Of a DNA stretch of 64,000 nucleotides, positions 1 to 11,504 are shown piece after piece (the first letter of the stretch is position 1; every line of letters begins with the position of its first letter). Source of the DNA: Hirudo medicinalis (Eukaryota; Annelida; Clitellata; Hirudinida; Hirudinidae); contig MPNW01000035.1 in the NCBI GenBank assembly GCA_011800805.1, positions 1 to 64,000 of the forward strand, given 5' to 3'. Below the pieces are notes generated by a model. The model did not search any database and was not told the origin of the DNA. It saw only the letters and a list, made by a program, of their open reading frames with translations. The translations under genes were made by a program, and so were the position numbers.

Positions 1-22
1 TAATGATAATAATAATGATAAC

Positions 23-58
<36 letters not shown>

Positions 59-159
59 GATAATAATGATAATAATAATAATAATTAATGATAATGATAA
101 TGATGATAATAATAAAAATAATATAACATTGATGATGATGATGATGATGATGGTGACGA

Positions 160-193
<34 letters not shown>

Positions 194-452
194 GATTGTG
201 ATGATGATGATGATTATGGCGATGTCTATGATTATTACAATCACTGGTGATTTTGTGAGCGATGATTGATAAATATGATGTCGACCATGATGAAGTTGAA
301 ATGATGCGGCTTTTCACCATCGCCATTGTCATCATCACCATCATCATCACCATCACCATTGTCATCATCATCATCATCATCATCATCACCATCACCAGCA
401 TCATCATCATCATCGTATCAGCTGTGAAGCTGAAGACGGTCTGTGATTAAGT
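1..452. repeat. AAT/GAT/CAT triplet microsatellite block
   Basis: Almost pure trinucleotide runs: AAT/ATA to about 125, GATGATGAT to about 225, then CAT/CAC runs at about 320-415. All open frames here are simple-repeat translations (poly-Ile, poly-Met, poly-Asn) and are not genes. Confidence 0.9.
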
Positions 453-522
453 ATCAATGGAGCTCAGATCTTTGAGCATTTTGGGCGTCTTAACTGCCAA
501 ATAATGTCGTAATGGGAAAGAG

Positions 523-1140
523 ATGATGATGACTAGGACGACGACGACGACGATGATTATGACGAAGAAGACGACTAGGATGATGACGACGATGGTGATG
601 ACGATGATGACGATGACGATGATGGTGACGGTGATGACGATGACGACGACTAGGATGATGACGACGATGGTGATGACGACGATGGTGATGACGTTGATGC
701 TGCTGCTGATGATGATGATGATGACGATGGCGACGACCACGACGATGGCAAGAATTTAGAGTGACGACGTCTTGCCAAGCCTTTCATCAACTCAAACCGG
801 GACGATGATGACGATGACGGTGACGACGACGATGATGACGACGACGACGACGATTACGACGAGGAAGACGACTAAGATGATGACGACGATGGTGATGACG
901 ATGATAACGATGATGACGATGACGGTGACGACGACGATGATGACGACGATGATGTCCAGACATATCAGCCATTACATCTCTTAAGCACTCCCTTTTATTC
1001 GTGCTCTCGAACAGCCAACAACCCCGGACGTTAAAAGTGTCCTTTCTATGTCGGCCGATCGTCAAAAGTGGGTAGAGATGATGACGACGACGACGACGAT
1101 GATAACGATGACGATGACGACGATGGCGATCATGATATGA
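523..1140. repeat. GAC/GAT triplet repeat block
   Basis: Two long tracts of interspersed GAC, GAT and GAA triplets (about 523-745 and 800-955) and a third at 1076-1140. The intervening 960-1075 looks unique. No credible coding sequence was found. The same triplet vocabulary reappears inside the acidic tract of the GAS1-like exon at 3.2-3.4 kb. Confidence 0.85.
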
Positions 1141-1186
1141 TGATGATGTGACTACCATCCTCTACGGTCCCTCCCGTTCTTCTGAT

Positions 1187-1256
1187 TTGATCCTTCCAAG
1201 CCAGGGTTCGAACCCTCGTCCATAAAACAAGGACCGCTTCCCGATAGACCAGTACC
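1187..1256 (-). repeat. tRNA-like SINE head (relic)
   Basis: On the minus strand a near-consensus Pol III A box (TGGTCTATCGG) is followed about 30 nt later by a perfect B-box-like GGGTTCGAACCC. No complete tRNA cloverleaf with a seven-base acceptor stem can be folded around it, so a tRNA-derived SINE promoter fragment is more likely than a functional tRNA gene. Confidence 0.45.
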
Positions 1257-1417
1257 GTATAAATCCGACGCGTCGATATAAGGACGTCTTGAAGATGATG
1301 GAAGCTTACTTTATGACCCTCATGGTTCGCCGGTCGGCTTGCAGCGGGGAGAAAGCCACCCCGCTACCCTGCTACCCCCCTGATTTTGTTTAGGGCAACG
1401 GGATCTCCGAGATTGAA

Positions 1418-1527
1418 GGCGTGGCTTGTTTAAGGTCAAGAGGCGTGGGTTTTTAAGGTCACGAGGCGTGGTTTTTTAAGGTCACGAGGCGTGGCTTTTT
1501 TAAGGTCAAGAGGCGTGGCTTTTTTAG
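1418..1527 (+). repeat. Minisatellite, about 24-bp unit, ~5 copies
   Basis: Five tandem units of the type AGGCGTGGCTTTTTTAAGG followed by TCAAG or TCACG. They differ by a few substitutions and by T-run length. No gene overlaps it. The rest of 1141-2187 (about 1 kb) contains nothing I can identify. Confidence 0.8.
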
Positions 1528-2187
1528 CGGCTACTTCAAGATTAACGTTTGAGAGGGTTAGGGAGATGTGGCCATTATTGTTAGTGGGGAATTTGAAGTG
1601 AAATTTGACAGCACGGGAATGTTTTTAGGACACAGTATTCTAGAGGCAGTATTCTATTTATGGAGATCGAAATCGGCCTGAAGTGATCTGCTCAAATGAA
1701 GAAAGGGCTGGGGTTGGGTTGGGGGGATGGCTGGGGTTAGGGGGCTGTCCATAAAAGTTGTTTGACCTTCTTCTAGGTCAGGTGAAGAATTATGGAGATG
1801 TTTATGTCGCCTGTCGTCTGCAGGTTCCATGACTTTGAAGGATTATTTTCTTCCTCTCCATCGCCACTCGGAGAACATGGGACCTGGTTTTATGATCCGC
1901 GGGCTGATATAAGCGTCCTCCAGGTCGCTTGTCTGTGTGTTTAAGCACATATGTGTGCGTGACTGTGCGTTTAGCCACGTGTATGTGTGCGTCTGTGTGC
2001 TTTTAGGTGCATTCCATCGTTCGGAGGTCTGAGTTTCTTTGTCGATGTAGGTAGGTGTTTACTTATTTAGAATTATGTTTTCCTACATACCTTTGCATAT
2101 CTCTTTCTTTGTGTCTTTAAGTAACTCTCGTCTTCACGAATGTGCCTGTGGACGTTATTGTTGGGAGTTGACCAATTAATCATCGGT

Positions 2188-2237
2188 ATCCATGTCATTT
2201 ACAACAATAATAATAATAATTAATAGTAATAATAATA

Positions 2238-2270
<33 letters not shown>

Positions 2271-2278
2271 ATAAAAAC

Positions 2279-2310
<32 letters not shown>

Positions 2311-2413
2311 TAATGATAAAAACAATAATGACAACAATAATAATAATCAAAATATTAATAATAATAATAATATTAATAATAATAACAATAACAATTATAA
2401 TATCAATAATAGC
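2188..2413 (+). repeat. AAT/AAC trinucleotide repeat
   Basis: Runs of AAT with interspersed AAC and AAA end about 17 nt before the acceptor of the GAS1-like exon at 2431. The repeat therefore lies in the intron or 5' flank of that gene. Confidence 0.85.
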
Positions 2414-2430
2414 TTTCTCTCCCGCTGCAG

Positions 2431-2802
2431 GCAGACGTCATCGTCCCGAGGCCTCGTCGTCGTCGTCGTCGTCACCGTCGACGGACACCTGCATCGCGGC
2501 CGTCATGGACTGCCACGGGCATGACGAGTGCCGGAAGAACCTTCTCCTCCAATGGGAGGACTGCAGCTTCTTCGGTCACCATGGCAACCACCGGGCGCTT
2601 GGCAACGGGGGCATGTGCGACAGGGAGCGGTGTCGGCGACAGATGGGCGGCTTCTACTCGAAGCCGATCGAGCGACACGAGGACGGCTGGCGACTTCTAG
2701 TTGCCATGACGACGTCGAATGAGGAGGATGAGGAGAAAGATGGCGTTAGTTTATAGGGATGGATGATGTTTATGATGATCCAGTTGTTGTTGTTGTTATT
2801 GT

Positions 2803-2835
<33 letters not shown>

Positions 2836-3249
2836 TAATTTTATTTCTATAAATACATCCATCATCAGGCAAGGGCAGATGACATCGTCATGAACATCCA
2901 GCCATCCGGTCATCACCTCGTCTCCCCCAAGTCCTCCTCCAAATCAACCGACCAGCACGACGACACCGGCTACACGCACCACACGGGCGGCCGGCTCCAC
3001 GACGACCACAACTATTTTCTTCGCCACCACCACCACCACCACCAGCATCATCATCATCGAAACAACCGCCGCATTCAGAAAGACGATGTGAACCTCGGTG
3101 TGCTAGCTCAGAGGCTCTTCTTCTGTCGCTGTCCGGGAGTCGACCAGCGGAGAACGCGCAAAGAAAAGTACCTGACGCTCGCCAACAACGGCGCTACCGA
3201 CGGCGACGACGACGGCGACGACGTCGAAAGCGCAGTTTACGGCGAACAT

Positions 3250-3280
<31 letters not shown>

Positions 3281-3563
3281 GTGATGATGACGGCGTGATG
3301 CTGAAGAGAAGAGATATGCAGCGCCAATCAAGGTTAACGGGTACAAACGATGACGACGATGACGACGACGACGATGACGCTGAGGTCAAAGGTGACGGGC
3401 CCGACAATGAAGAAGACGAAGACGACGAGGAGGAGGAGGATTACAACAACGTCTGCCACCTGGCGAGGATGACCCTGGTGATGCCCTCGTGTTCCAGGGT
3501 GGACTTGCCCCAGCCCAGGTGTATTGATGTCGTTAGTAGGTGCATCGACGACCCAGAATGTCG
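2431..3563 (+). CDS. GAS1/GFR-alpha-like cysteine-rich protein (partial)
   Basis: Two exons, 2431-2744 and 2869-3563, join in phase. The intron between them holds a TTG/TTA microsatellite. The first exon has TCIAAVMDCHGHDECRKNLL, the C-x6-C-x4-C pattern of GAS1 and GDNF-receptor-alpha domains, followed by further Cys pairs. The second has CRCPGVDQRR, a long His-rich stretch, two poly-Asp tracts encoded by GAC/GAT repeats, and then RCIDVVSRCIDDPECR, the start of a second domain. Human GAS1 likewise carries an acidic Asp-rich segment. GAS1 family members are GPI-anchored Hedgehog or GDNF-family co-receptors; that role is inferred here. No signal-peptide exon, second-domain completion or GPI signal was found before dachshund begins at 4486. 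The model is therefore incomplete or the gene is broken. Codon use is much more GC-rich than in the neighbouring genes. Confidence 0.55.
2785..2836 (+). repeat. TTG/TTA microsatellite in intron
   Basis: Consecutive TTG then TTA triplets inside the 2745-2868 intron of the GAS1-like gene. Confidence 0.8.
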
Positions 3564-3631
3564 GTTGGTCGGATTGATTTAGTTCAGATCGGTGTTTAAC
3601 TTGAGCTTTGTGCTTAATTAAGCATAATTAT

Positions 3632-3709
3632 TATTATCGTTACTACTATTGTTATCATCATCACCACCATCATCATCTTCTTCAGCGTCGTCATCATCAT
3701 TGACATTAA

Positions 3710-3754
<45 letters not shown>

Positions 3755-3812
3755 CATCAGCATCGTCGTCATCGTCATCGTCGTCATCATCATCATCATC
3801 ATCGTCATTTCA
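3632..3812. repeat. TTA/TCA/TCG triplet repeat
   Basis: ATT/ATC/TCA/TCG triplets with a central pure ATT run (about 3708-3751). It marks the end of the triplet-rich domain covering 1-3.8 kb. Confidence 0.85.
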
Positions 3813-4485
3813 TTTATTCATTTCTTGAGGTCATCTTACGCACGAAAAGCATAAACCACAATTCAAGTTTGTAAAAACTAATAAATTCCGATGACACTCA
3901 AAGGAGTTCCGATGGGAACACTGTCCCCGCTAATCGGGCCACCCATGTAGAAGCTGCATAACTTATTACGCAATACAATTGTGCAGGTTTAAAAAAGTTG
4001 TCGTGGTATTTGCAGAATTAGATCAGTGAATCATTATTAAGCAAGTTTATGTGATTGAAGTCCGTTGATTATTATGTGGTGAGAGTGTGATTTATACAGA
4101 CGTTTGAATATTGAGCCTGACTTAATAGCGTATGACTTAATTCCTCTTGGTATGTTACGATAAATCCGAGGAGCTGAGCTACAATGAAACTTTCAGTTTC
4201 GATTCTTAGTCCAGAACTTTTTAGTCACGTCCAAGTGCCTGTTAAATCCACTCCTGCTTTGTCTGCACCATTTATGCATTTATCAACTGCCCACGAAGTG
4301 ACTTGTTTTTCTAATTTCCTTTGTGCTTTGCCTCAAATAATTGTTTGAATCCTTTTTATCCATCACCTGGTTGTTAGTAATTGAATGCAGTTCTCTTATT
4401 TTAACTGCTTCTTTTGTATCTTTCTTTTTATTATTATTAATGTTATTATTATTACCGTCATCATTATCATCACGTTCTTCAACAG
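3813..4485. other. No gene recognised
   Basis: AT-rich sequence between the triplet-rich domain and the first dachshund exon. I specifically looked for the missing GAS1-like exon and for the Ski/Sno/Dac domain and saw neither. Confidence 0.5.
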
Positions 4486-7400
4486 CGCCAGACCGGGCAG
4501 ACCCCCCAAAAGATCCCCAATGTCGGGTTCAGAGGTCATGGACCAACTGAAGAGAACAAAGATGTCAGGATTTTCTGATTACTATGCTCAGAATCGTCTG
4601 TTCGGTAGGATTTATTTTGCTGAGAAATTTTGATAATTTATAGGAGAATTAATGTACCTGAGAGTGGATATGAGGTTGCTAATGAAATAGAATTCTGTTG
4701 CATTTAATAATTAGTTTTAACTCTGTGTGTTCTGTAATTATCATTCGTCAATTCTTCATTTATAATCTTAAATGTTTATTGAAGATTATAGAACTATTTA
4801 GTTTTAAATTGTCTAGTAATTTTAGATTAAATGTCAAAATAGTTGAAGCCAAGAAAGCAGCATTGCAGTTTGGGAGTCTCTACAACGGCTTCCAGCACAA
4901 CGGAGGTTTGGCAAACCTTCCAAATGGAACCAACGGAATTCCCTCCAACATTTCCACTCCAGCTTTTCCGAACATTCCGCCAGGATACTTCCCCTTCCTC
5001 CAAAGCAGTCGTTACAACTACCACCATCACCACCCACAACAACAACAACAACAACAACATCAACAAACTGAGTTAACTCAATGTCTTCCAGACGTAAGCT
5101 CGAGCGGGAATAGAAAGTTCTTTGATTCTTTCAAATCACCATTGGTGGAAGCATCGTCATCATCCCATTCCCCACAAATAAATTCACCACCATCTTCGCC
5201 CCATCACGAACCACCTCAGCAACCTTCAGAATCTCCACCAATATCCGGTGGCTCCACCACAGAAACCGACAAACCCCCAAAAGCATCCGTGGCTCCATTT
5301 TTGAGACCGGGTGCCTATCCTTTCCCATCTCATCCGTTTGGCATGTTTTCCTTCTCCTCGTATACCGCCATGTTGGATCTGGCCATGTCCGCTGCGATGG
5401 CCAACTACCACGAGCGGCTCAAGTTGAATCTGAGAGGTGAAGGTGAATGGAGTGCAAAGGTCGGAGTGGAGGAAGGTTTGAAGAAGGAGATCAACGAAGA
5501 TCAGCCAATCGATAAGAAGCAGGATGACCTCGATGTCGGCAAGGAAACGATTTGGAAAGAAAGACAAGCGAACGATGAAGAGTTTGGATGTTCCAGGTAA
5601 TCGTGGCTACCCGGAGCATTGAAATTATAAATATAATTCACACTTTTTACGATTATTCACGAGTAGTCAGTTAAAAAAAATAATTGTTGGCACATTAAAT
5701 TGTCCTCCTTTCATCTCAAGCCTTGAAATCACCGTGTGCGATTGGAACACTTAGGGCACTTAGGCGATGAAACGAAGATTGAGTTCTGCCAGTTCATCGA
5801 TCAGAGGAAAAAGAAACAAACGAGCATTTCTTATCCTTTGAAAGTTCGTCAAGATGTTGCGGCACAAAAGGACATGTTGCAAGCGGATGTGAAACCATTA
5901 CGAATGAGCCCACTGGTGCGAGCGATAATGCATCGCTTCTTGCGCACTTGGATCAATTTCTCGCTTTTCTCTTTTACCGCTGTTTGTCTTCCTCGATCGA
6001 TTGCTCTCCTAAAAAGCCTTCGACAGAAATAAAAAACAGAAAATAGAAGGCACCTCTCAAATCGACGGAAATAAATGCATTCTCTCTTCCATGTTTCCAG
6101 GAGTCCACGCGATCAAGTCCTGAGGTTCAACTCCTCCAAAGAACCCGTGACGTCACAGGACAAGAAGAAGAAGGACGAATGCAACGAAGACGACGAGGAT
6201 GGCAACAGAACATCGGAGGTGGAAAAGTTCTTCGGACTTATCGAGAAGTTCGAAGAAGCAGACGATGCTGGGAGTTTCAACTCTGGAGGTGATTGGATGA
6301 ATTTAAACAAGCATAAATTATTCATTTATTATGACTAGCGGCCGTTAATTATTGTTTTTTGTTTTATTTTCGTCATCATAATTTGTTTATTAATAACCCA
6401 ATTGTTTTTTAAGACAATATATTTGCGTAATCTCATTTAGTCAACAATTATCATCATAAATCCACAATCCACAACTGCAGACGAAAAGCTTGACAACCAA
6501 AACGCTTCAGCCTCCAACAGGACGACACTGGCCATCAGGAAATGTTTCAATATGACGTCAGAGGCCTCTGAAACCTGTCAACCAATCAGAAATGTTCCTG
6601 AATGCAGCACTAACTCACGTGGTGATGATGAGATTTTTAATTTAATGGACGAAAGCGATGATGGTGACGATGACGATGATGATGATGGTAAAGGTGGTGG
6701 TGATGATGGTGATAAGGATGACGATGTTGACTGTTTTTCCATTTAGAAGGACGCGATGACGAGGACGAGGACGACGAAGAATACGAGGAGTCGACTGAAG
6801 TCGGAAGAAAGAACAACTACTCAATCAACTGGCTCCTCAAGAAGAAGAACAACCTACACGAGGTCATATTTAGACCTTAATAGTCAACAACAATTATTTC
6901 TGGTTAATTGCAAGCACTGCATATGTTAAAAGAATGTTTGCCTTGTAAAATATTACGTTGCATCTAACAAATAGCCAAAAAAAGACGGCTATTTTCTATG
7001 AATCTGTTGTAATTGAATAAAAATGTTGTTATTGTAAATCATTGCCTTCTGATGAATACGTTCCAGCCTTTCGTTGCAGTACAAATGCGGAAACTCCTCA
7101 ATGAATAGAAACCAAGATTTCATCGGAAATCCTCATGACGTCACAAGTCCATGTTCTGACCTCAGCGGAGACTCTCCTCATGCCAACGGTGAAAACAAAT
7201 CAAAGAAAGGTGGAGATCCTGAGATTGGAGAGAGGATGGATGGTGACGACGAAGATGAGGAGGAGGGAGGAGGTTGTGGATGCGAGGGAAGGAGACAGTT
7301 CGTTCCTTCGTACCCCGATCGATCCTGGTGGAAGAAATGATCAAAAGACTTGTGGAACAACAACAGCAACTCCTCCACCTCCACAGGGATTCCAACTTTC

Positions 7401-7493
7401 CGCTGGAAACATTTCTGGCGAACGTTCAGGGCATCCTTCGCTTGTCTGCCGACAACGCGCGCTACATGGAGCGGAAGTTTACTTACGAAAAAG
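4486..7493 (+). CDS. dac: Dachshund transcription cofactor, middle exons (partial)
   Basis: Seven phase-consistent exons: 4486-4604, 4843-5596, 6101-6288, 6481-6621, 6747-6862, 7080-7209 and 7299-7493 (about 547 codons). The first carries RPGRPPKRS and a VMDQLKRTKM..DYYAQN stretch, matching the segment that follows the Ski/Sno/Dac domain in DACH1. The last carries LETFLANVQGILRLSADNAR, matching the start of the conserved C-terminal Dachbox-C coiled coil (ETLLTNIQGLLKVAIDNAR in DACH1). Between them are a poly-His/Gln tract, Pro/Ser-rich sequence and acidic segments, as is usual for the family linker. Dachshund is a nuclear corepressor of the Six/Eya network. The N-terminal DACH domain is not found in 1-4485, and the rest of the coiled coil is not found between 7494 and WEE1. 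The 7210-7298 intron is inferred because the reading frame changes there. Confidence 0.8.
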
Positions 7494-9880
7494 GTAAAAC
7501 GCCGAATATCGTGAATGCAGAAAAGTTTTAATTTTGCTTACTTGATTTGACCAGATTTTTATTTATTTTAATTTATTTTAAACAGTAATCCACTTAAAAA
7601 TGTTAAGTGCAGCACAGCAGTAATTAAAAGGGCGGCCGAAGTTTTAGAATCGTGCTTAAGGATGACTTGTGCCAGAAAAAATATTTCCATCAGAAGCATC
7701 TATTGAAAAATAAATTCATCAAATCTACATTATTTCATTTGGTAATATTGTATTTAAATAATTGTCATCGCTATTGAATTGTTAATATGCAAGCATTGTT
7801 TGAATAGTAACAGCATTTGTTCCGTTAAGAATTAGGTCGTCAATAACATCACGAAGCGACAGTCAATTAAACTGAATTCTCGAAAACACATCCTAAAGCC
7901 TAAATAGAGAAGAAAATGAGTGGCAATATAAGGAACATAAAATCTCCTCCACAATAATGCCAGCCTAGCCCGAAGCATAGACATCAAAAATTGTTGACAG
8001 GGCCTCGTTTCCTTCCACTCCTAGTAGTTCTTTGCTGGCAACAATTCAACGACTTCCGCTTCATTGCCCGACTCAATACTTCCGCTTCCGCCCTTCAGCG
8101 CCATGTTGTTGCTGCCGATAGTCGCTCGTAAAGATTAATCAGGTGCTGACCCAGTCAATTGGATCCGAGGAGTTCTTCAGTGCTTCCATTGTTTCAGCTT
8201 TTTTTCTTTCCATAAAGAAGGTTTAAAGTCTCCCATGTTTTGTCCGAGGGTTTTTTTTTTAGCTTTTCAACTCGAAAATAGAATTGTCCGCGTTTCTTTT
8301 GTTTTAATTTTTAAAAGAAAATTTAAGAATATTTGGAGATAGGTTGGAAAGCATATTTTCGCATCTCGTGCATCGACACATTTGACAGCTTCGATCAACG
8401 ACATGCGAAAACATGCACATCGAGACGTAATGAGGCGAGATGACGTCGAATAATTCCAGTCTAAGCGAGGATTTCGATTCCACCTCAACCCGGCAACCTC
8501 TGCCGATGCTCGTGGCCACAAATCATCTCAAACATAATTATAGGAGCGCCGATGCTCGCCAGAATAACCAAAGAAGGAGATCGCCGATAATTTCTAATTC
8601 CTGATTACGACCGCCCGGAAACGGAAATCGTTCCTATCGGTGACGTCACGTGTGTTGCCATAGAAACGCATTAAGCGTCCGAATGGGGGAATAAATGAAA
8701 GTTGAAGTGTTTGCCGAGACGGTGCGTTATTATTCAAGTATGTCGGTGTGTCTGGTGGCTTTATGGTGGGGATTTACGCGCTCTGAGTGAATTAGGTGGT
8801 TGTGAGTGGGTGGATGGTAATGGAGGTGCTTGGGTGCTTGTTTTACGGTCAGTATTATGCATTCCTCAGACACACTCGACTGTGGTATTTGTTGCTGGAC
8901 TCCTATAAAAACCTGTCTCACAGTGGAAAGTCCATGTGGTGCTCATGAATATGCATGAGGTGCCGAGGGGAGGTGCCGAGCAATATTTTTATTAATTCGA
9001 AATATCATTGGATGGAAGCTCGATCGGGCAGGCGGATTGTTCCATAATGCAATGGACGTAAGAGTTGAAGGTGTCACTAAATCACACCGCCATCTTCATC
9101 CAATTGCTTTCCAGAACAGCATCGCCGTGCAAGCGTCAACGGCGCTTTCACTTCCATCGATGAAAACTTCTCCAATTCAGAATCAGAAAATCACCTTCCA
9201 ATGTACGGGGAGCATTTATCACTTGTGACAGTTATTGAGGCTTGTATACCCATCAATGATTCACAAGTCCACTGCCTCGGCCAATTAGCGCGAAGGTAAT
9301 TGAATTAAAGATACCTTATAGAGTCCTTCTTCAAAGCAATTAAGAGCCTCGGTTTTCACGGCTATCAACACGTGGACTTGTAACACGAGACAGAGTCACA
9401 CAAGGGAATCGCGCGCTTCTTCTTTGATGAGAGAATTGTGATCAACAGCCAATAGCACCCTGCATACCAATTACAAAGCTTCAAAGTCCACTGACCGCCA
9501 CAAAACCATTGAATTGTTTATTCTTCATGAAAACCGCTGAAGAGGTTTTAGTTTTTAGTAAAGTTTTTAGGTGTAACACTTAAACGTTTACGCTGAATAA
9601 TCTTTGTAACGTTTATTTTTAACATGGTTTGTCCTATCTCACGGAACCCAATTTCGAACAGAATTTGTATATCGCTCAAAATGGGGAAACAATAAAATCG
9701 TTTGCAATATTTTTAATAATAATAATTATTGTAATTATAGTTATAACACATCAAACGTGGACTAGCTTTTAAATGTCTAAATTAATAGCCTGCTGAGATA
9801 TTTAGATGGCCTTTAACTGGTCAATAACCATTCGATGTTCAATTGTTGTGAACCTTAACGACTTCATAACACAGGCCAAT
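7494..9880. other. Gene-free stretch
   Basis: AT-rich DNA with a somewhat more GC-rich patch at about 8-9.3 kb. No exon with family resemblance was found on either strand. The remaining coiled-coil exons of dachshund, if intact, should lie downstream of 7493, but I could not see them. Confidence 0.4.
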
Positions 9881-9883
9881 TCA

Positions 9884-9935
9884 AAAGTCCAAATCATCCT
9901 AGTTATGCAACTATTAACTTTAACCAAACAAATAA
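9884..9935 (+). mobile_element. Truncated non-LTR 3' tail (copy 1)
   Basis: Contains CCAAATCATCCTAGTTATGC, then an ACTTTAA block and an A/T tail (AACCAAACAAATAAA). The same module ends the RNase H-bearing element at 53.3 kb and recurs at 41.68 kb. It is a short, 5'-truncated copy. Confidence 0.5.
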
Positions 9936-10925
9936 AAACGTCAATTCAATTCGTTTTATTAACTTATTTACAAACTCAGGAATACTATTGAAAAAATTGA
10001 AACACGAAAGAAAAACCAACCACAAATTGAAGCAAAAGTTTCACACTCTGGTGGATTGCAGGAGGCCATGCGACCCTATGGACCACCATCCCCCTGACGA
10101 ATCTACCTTTGATGGACCCCAAACGATAGCGGTTCCACAACAAGCCAATGGAAACATGAACACCTGAATAATAAAAAGAATTTGACGGCGTCAAAACATC
10201 GATCTGGCATCTATTGACGAAATTTTAAATTTTACCAAACTGTACAAATCTCAAAAATGCACAGAAGTATTTGAGGATTTGATTACAGATTCCCTTTGAC
10301 AACAAACTTTGGCGGTGTAAATTTTTAATTATTTTCTGATTATTCATGTGTTAATTGCTCAAAATGCTAGTATTTTCAGTCATTTTAAGCTCTAGCAATT
10401 GCTGTAGAATTTATTTGAGCTCTATTTGAGCGACTGTTTGAAAATTATCTTCGCATTAATTTTACCGGAAGTTTTGGAAATCAACTGAAATTGAATTGAT
10501 TAAAGTGTTGAATGGAACTTCTAAACTTCTTAAATAAAACTTCTTCACGTTGACATTTTCAATCGAATTACTTTTTGCTATTAATTACGAAAAAGAAGAT
10601 TGAAGATAGATAAATAAACTGTCATTTTAGCCTTATCAGAATGTAAGCCATATTGGTGAACGCAATTTGTTCGTCTTAGTGTGAAATTGTTCCTTTAAAA
10701 AGTCATTAATTGTTCTAAAACAGTAAAAGATCCAAATAAATAGACTGATAACCATCAGCACTTCGTTTCAAATGAATCTCGAATTATTATTTTTTATTAT
10801 TATCAGCCTGCACAATTTTTATTATTATCAGCCTACAGTTTACACAAGTGTTTCTCCGGCAAACGTTGTTTCGATTGTCAACCTAGATATGAAGTTTGAT
10901 ATGAAGTTTTATGATGATCAAGTAA

Positions 10926-11285
10926 TCACTTTGCATAGTTTGGTTGAATTGTTTTAATTACGTAAATATACAAATATGTCTTGGTAAAACATTGAAGCCG
11001 GTGGCAAAACATTATGACATAACCGGAGTCATTTTCAATGGGTTTGTTAGCAAACCAATGCCAGAAGGCGATGCAAAAAAATACATTGGTACCACGTTTT
11101 GAGTTTCCTCCACAAAAATCGAAGTTGCAATGAGAGAGGTAAAGCATCATCTGTCACCAGATAACCGGGAAGATGAGGAATTTCTCGTGGTCGAAATGTT
11201 CGGGGACATGGAGCACTTTCTAAGAGTTGCTCGTGTTACCTCTGGAATGGAGTATTTTATACTTCGGCAGTTCTTTGGACATTGA
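10926..11285 (+). pseudogene. Coding-like patch interrupted by one TGA
   Basis: A single frame stays open for about 120 codons except for a TGA at 11100-11102. The half before it includes KHYDITGVIFNGF and KPMPEGDAKKYIG. The half after it includes SPDNREDEEFLVVEMFGDME and MEYFILRQFFGH. The composition looks like globular protein rather than random AT-rich translation. I do not recognise the family. No start codon context or flanking splice sites were established, and there is no obvious SECIS element before the assembly gap. A decayed gene or a retained exon copy is the simplest reading. Confidence 0.3.
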
Positions 11286-11336
11286 TCATTCCAACCATTA
11301 CACAATCATTCTTTTTATCTTACATTTAAATCTTGT

Positions 11337-11504
11337 GTAATTTGCCTGTAAAAATTTGCCTGTNNNNNNNNNNNNNNNNNNNNNNNNNNNNNNNNNNNNN
11401 NNNNNNNNNNNNNNNNNNNNNNNNNNNNNNNNNNNNNNNNNNNNNNNNNNNNNNNNNNNNNNNNNNNNNNNNNNNNNNNAATTTGCCTGTAAAAATTTGC
11501 CTGT
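11337..11504 (+). repeat. 14-bp tandem repeat containing an assembly gap
   Basis: Ns fill 11364-11479. The 25 bases on each side are identical, nearly two units of AATTTGCCTGTAAA (period 14). The gap therefore lies inside a tandem array that the assembler could not cross, and the real copy number is unknown. Confidence 0.85.

Noticed and set aside
1..1158. Many open frames of 60-120 codons on both strands
   Set aside because: They translate to poly-Met, -Ile, -Val, -Thr or -Arg/His runs from triplet repeats with no complexity.
1187..1256. Functional tRNA gene (also 41756-41814 and 52216-52285)
   Set aside because: A and B boxes are present, but no acceptor stem or complete cloverleaf forms. 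SINE heads fit better.
4827..5567. Several 65-113 codon minus-strand frames
   Set aside because: Antisense of the large dachshund exon, whose plus-strand reading is supported by family motifs and splice sites.
11100..11102. TGA as selenocysteine in the unknown 10.9-11.3 kb frame
   Set aside because: No SECIS-like stem could be seen downstream before the gap, and the protein matches no selenoprotein family I know.
11337..11504. CRISPR-like repeat
   Set aside because: It is a simple 14-bp tandem repeat without spacers, in a eukaryotic genome.
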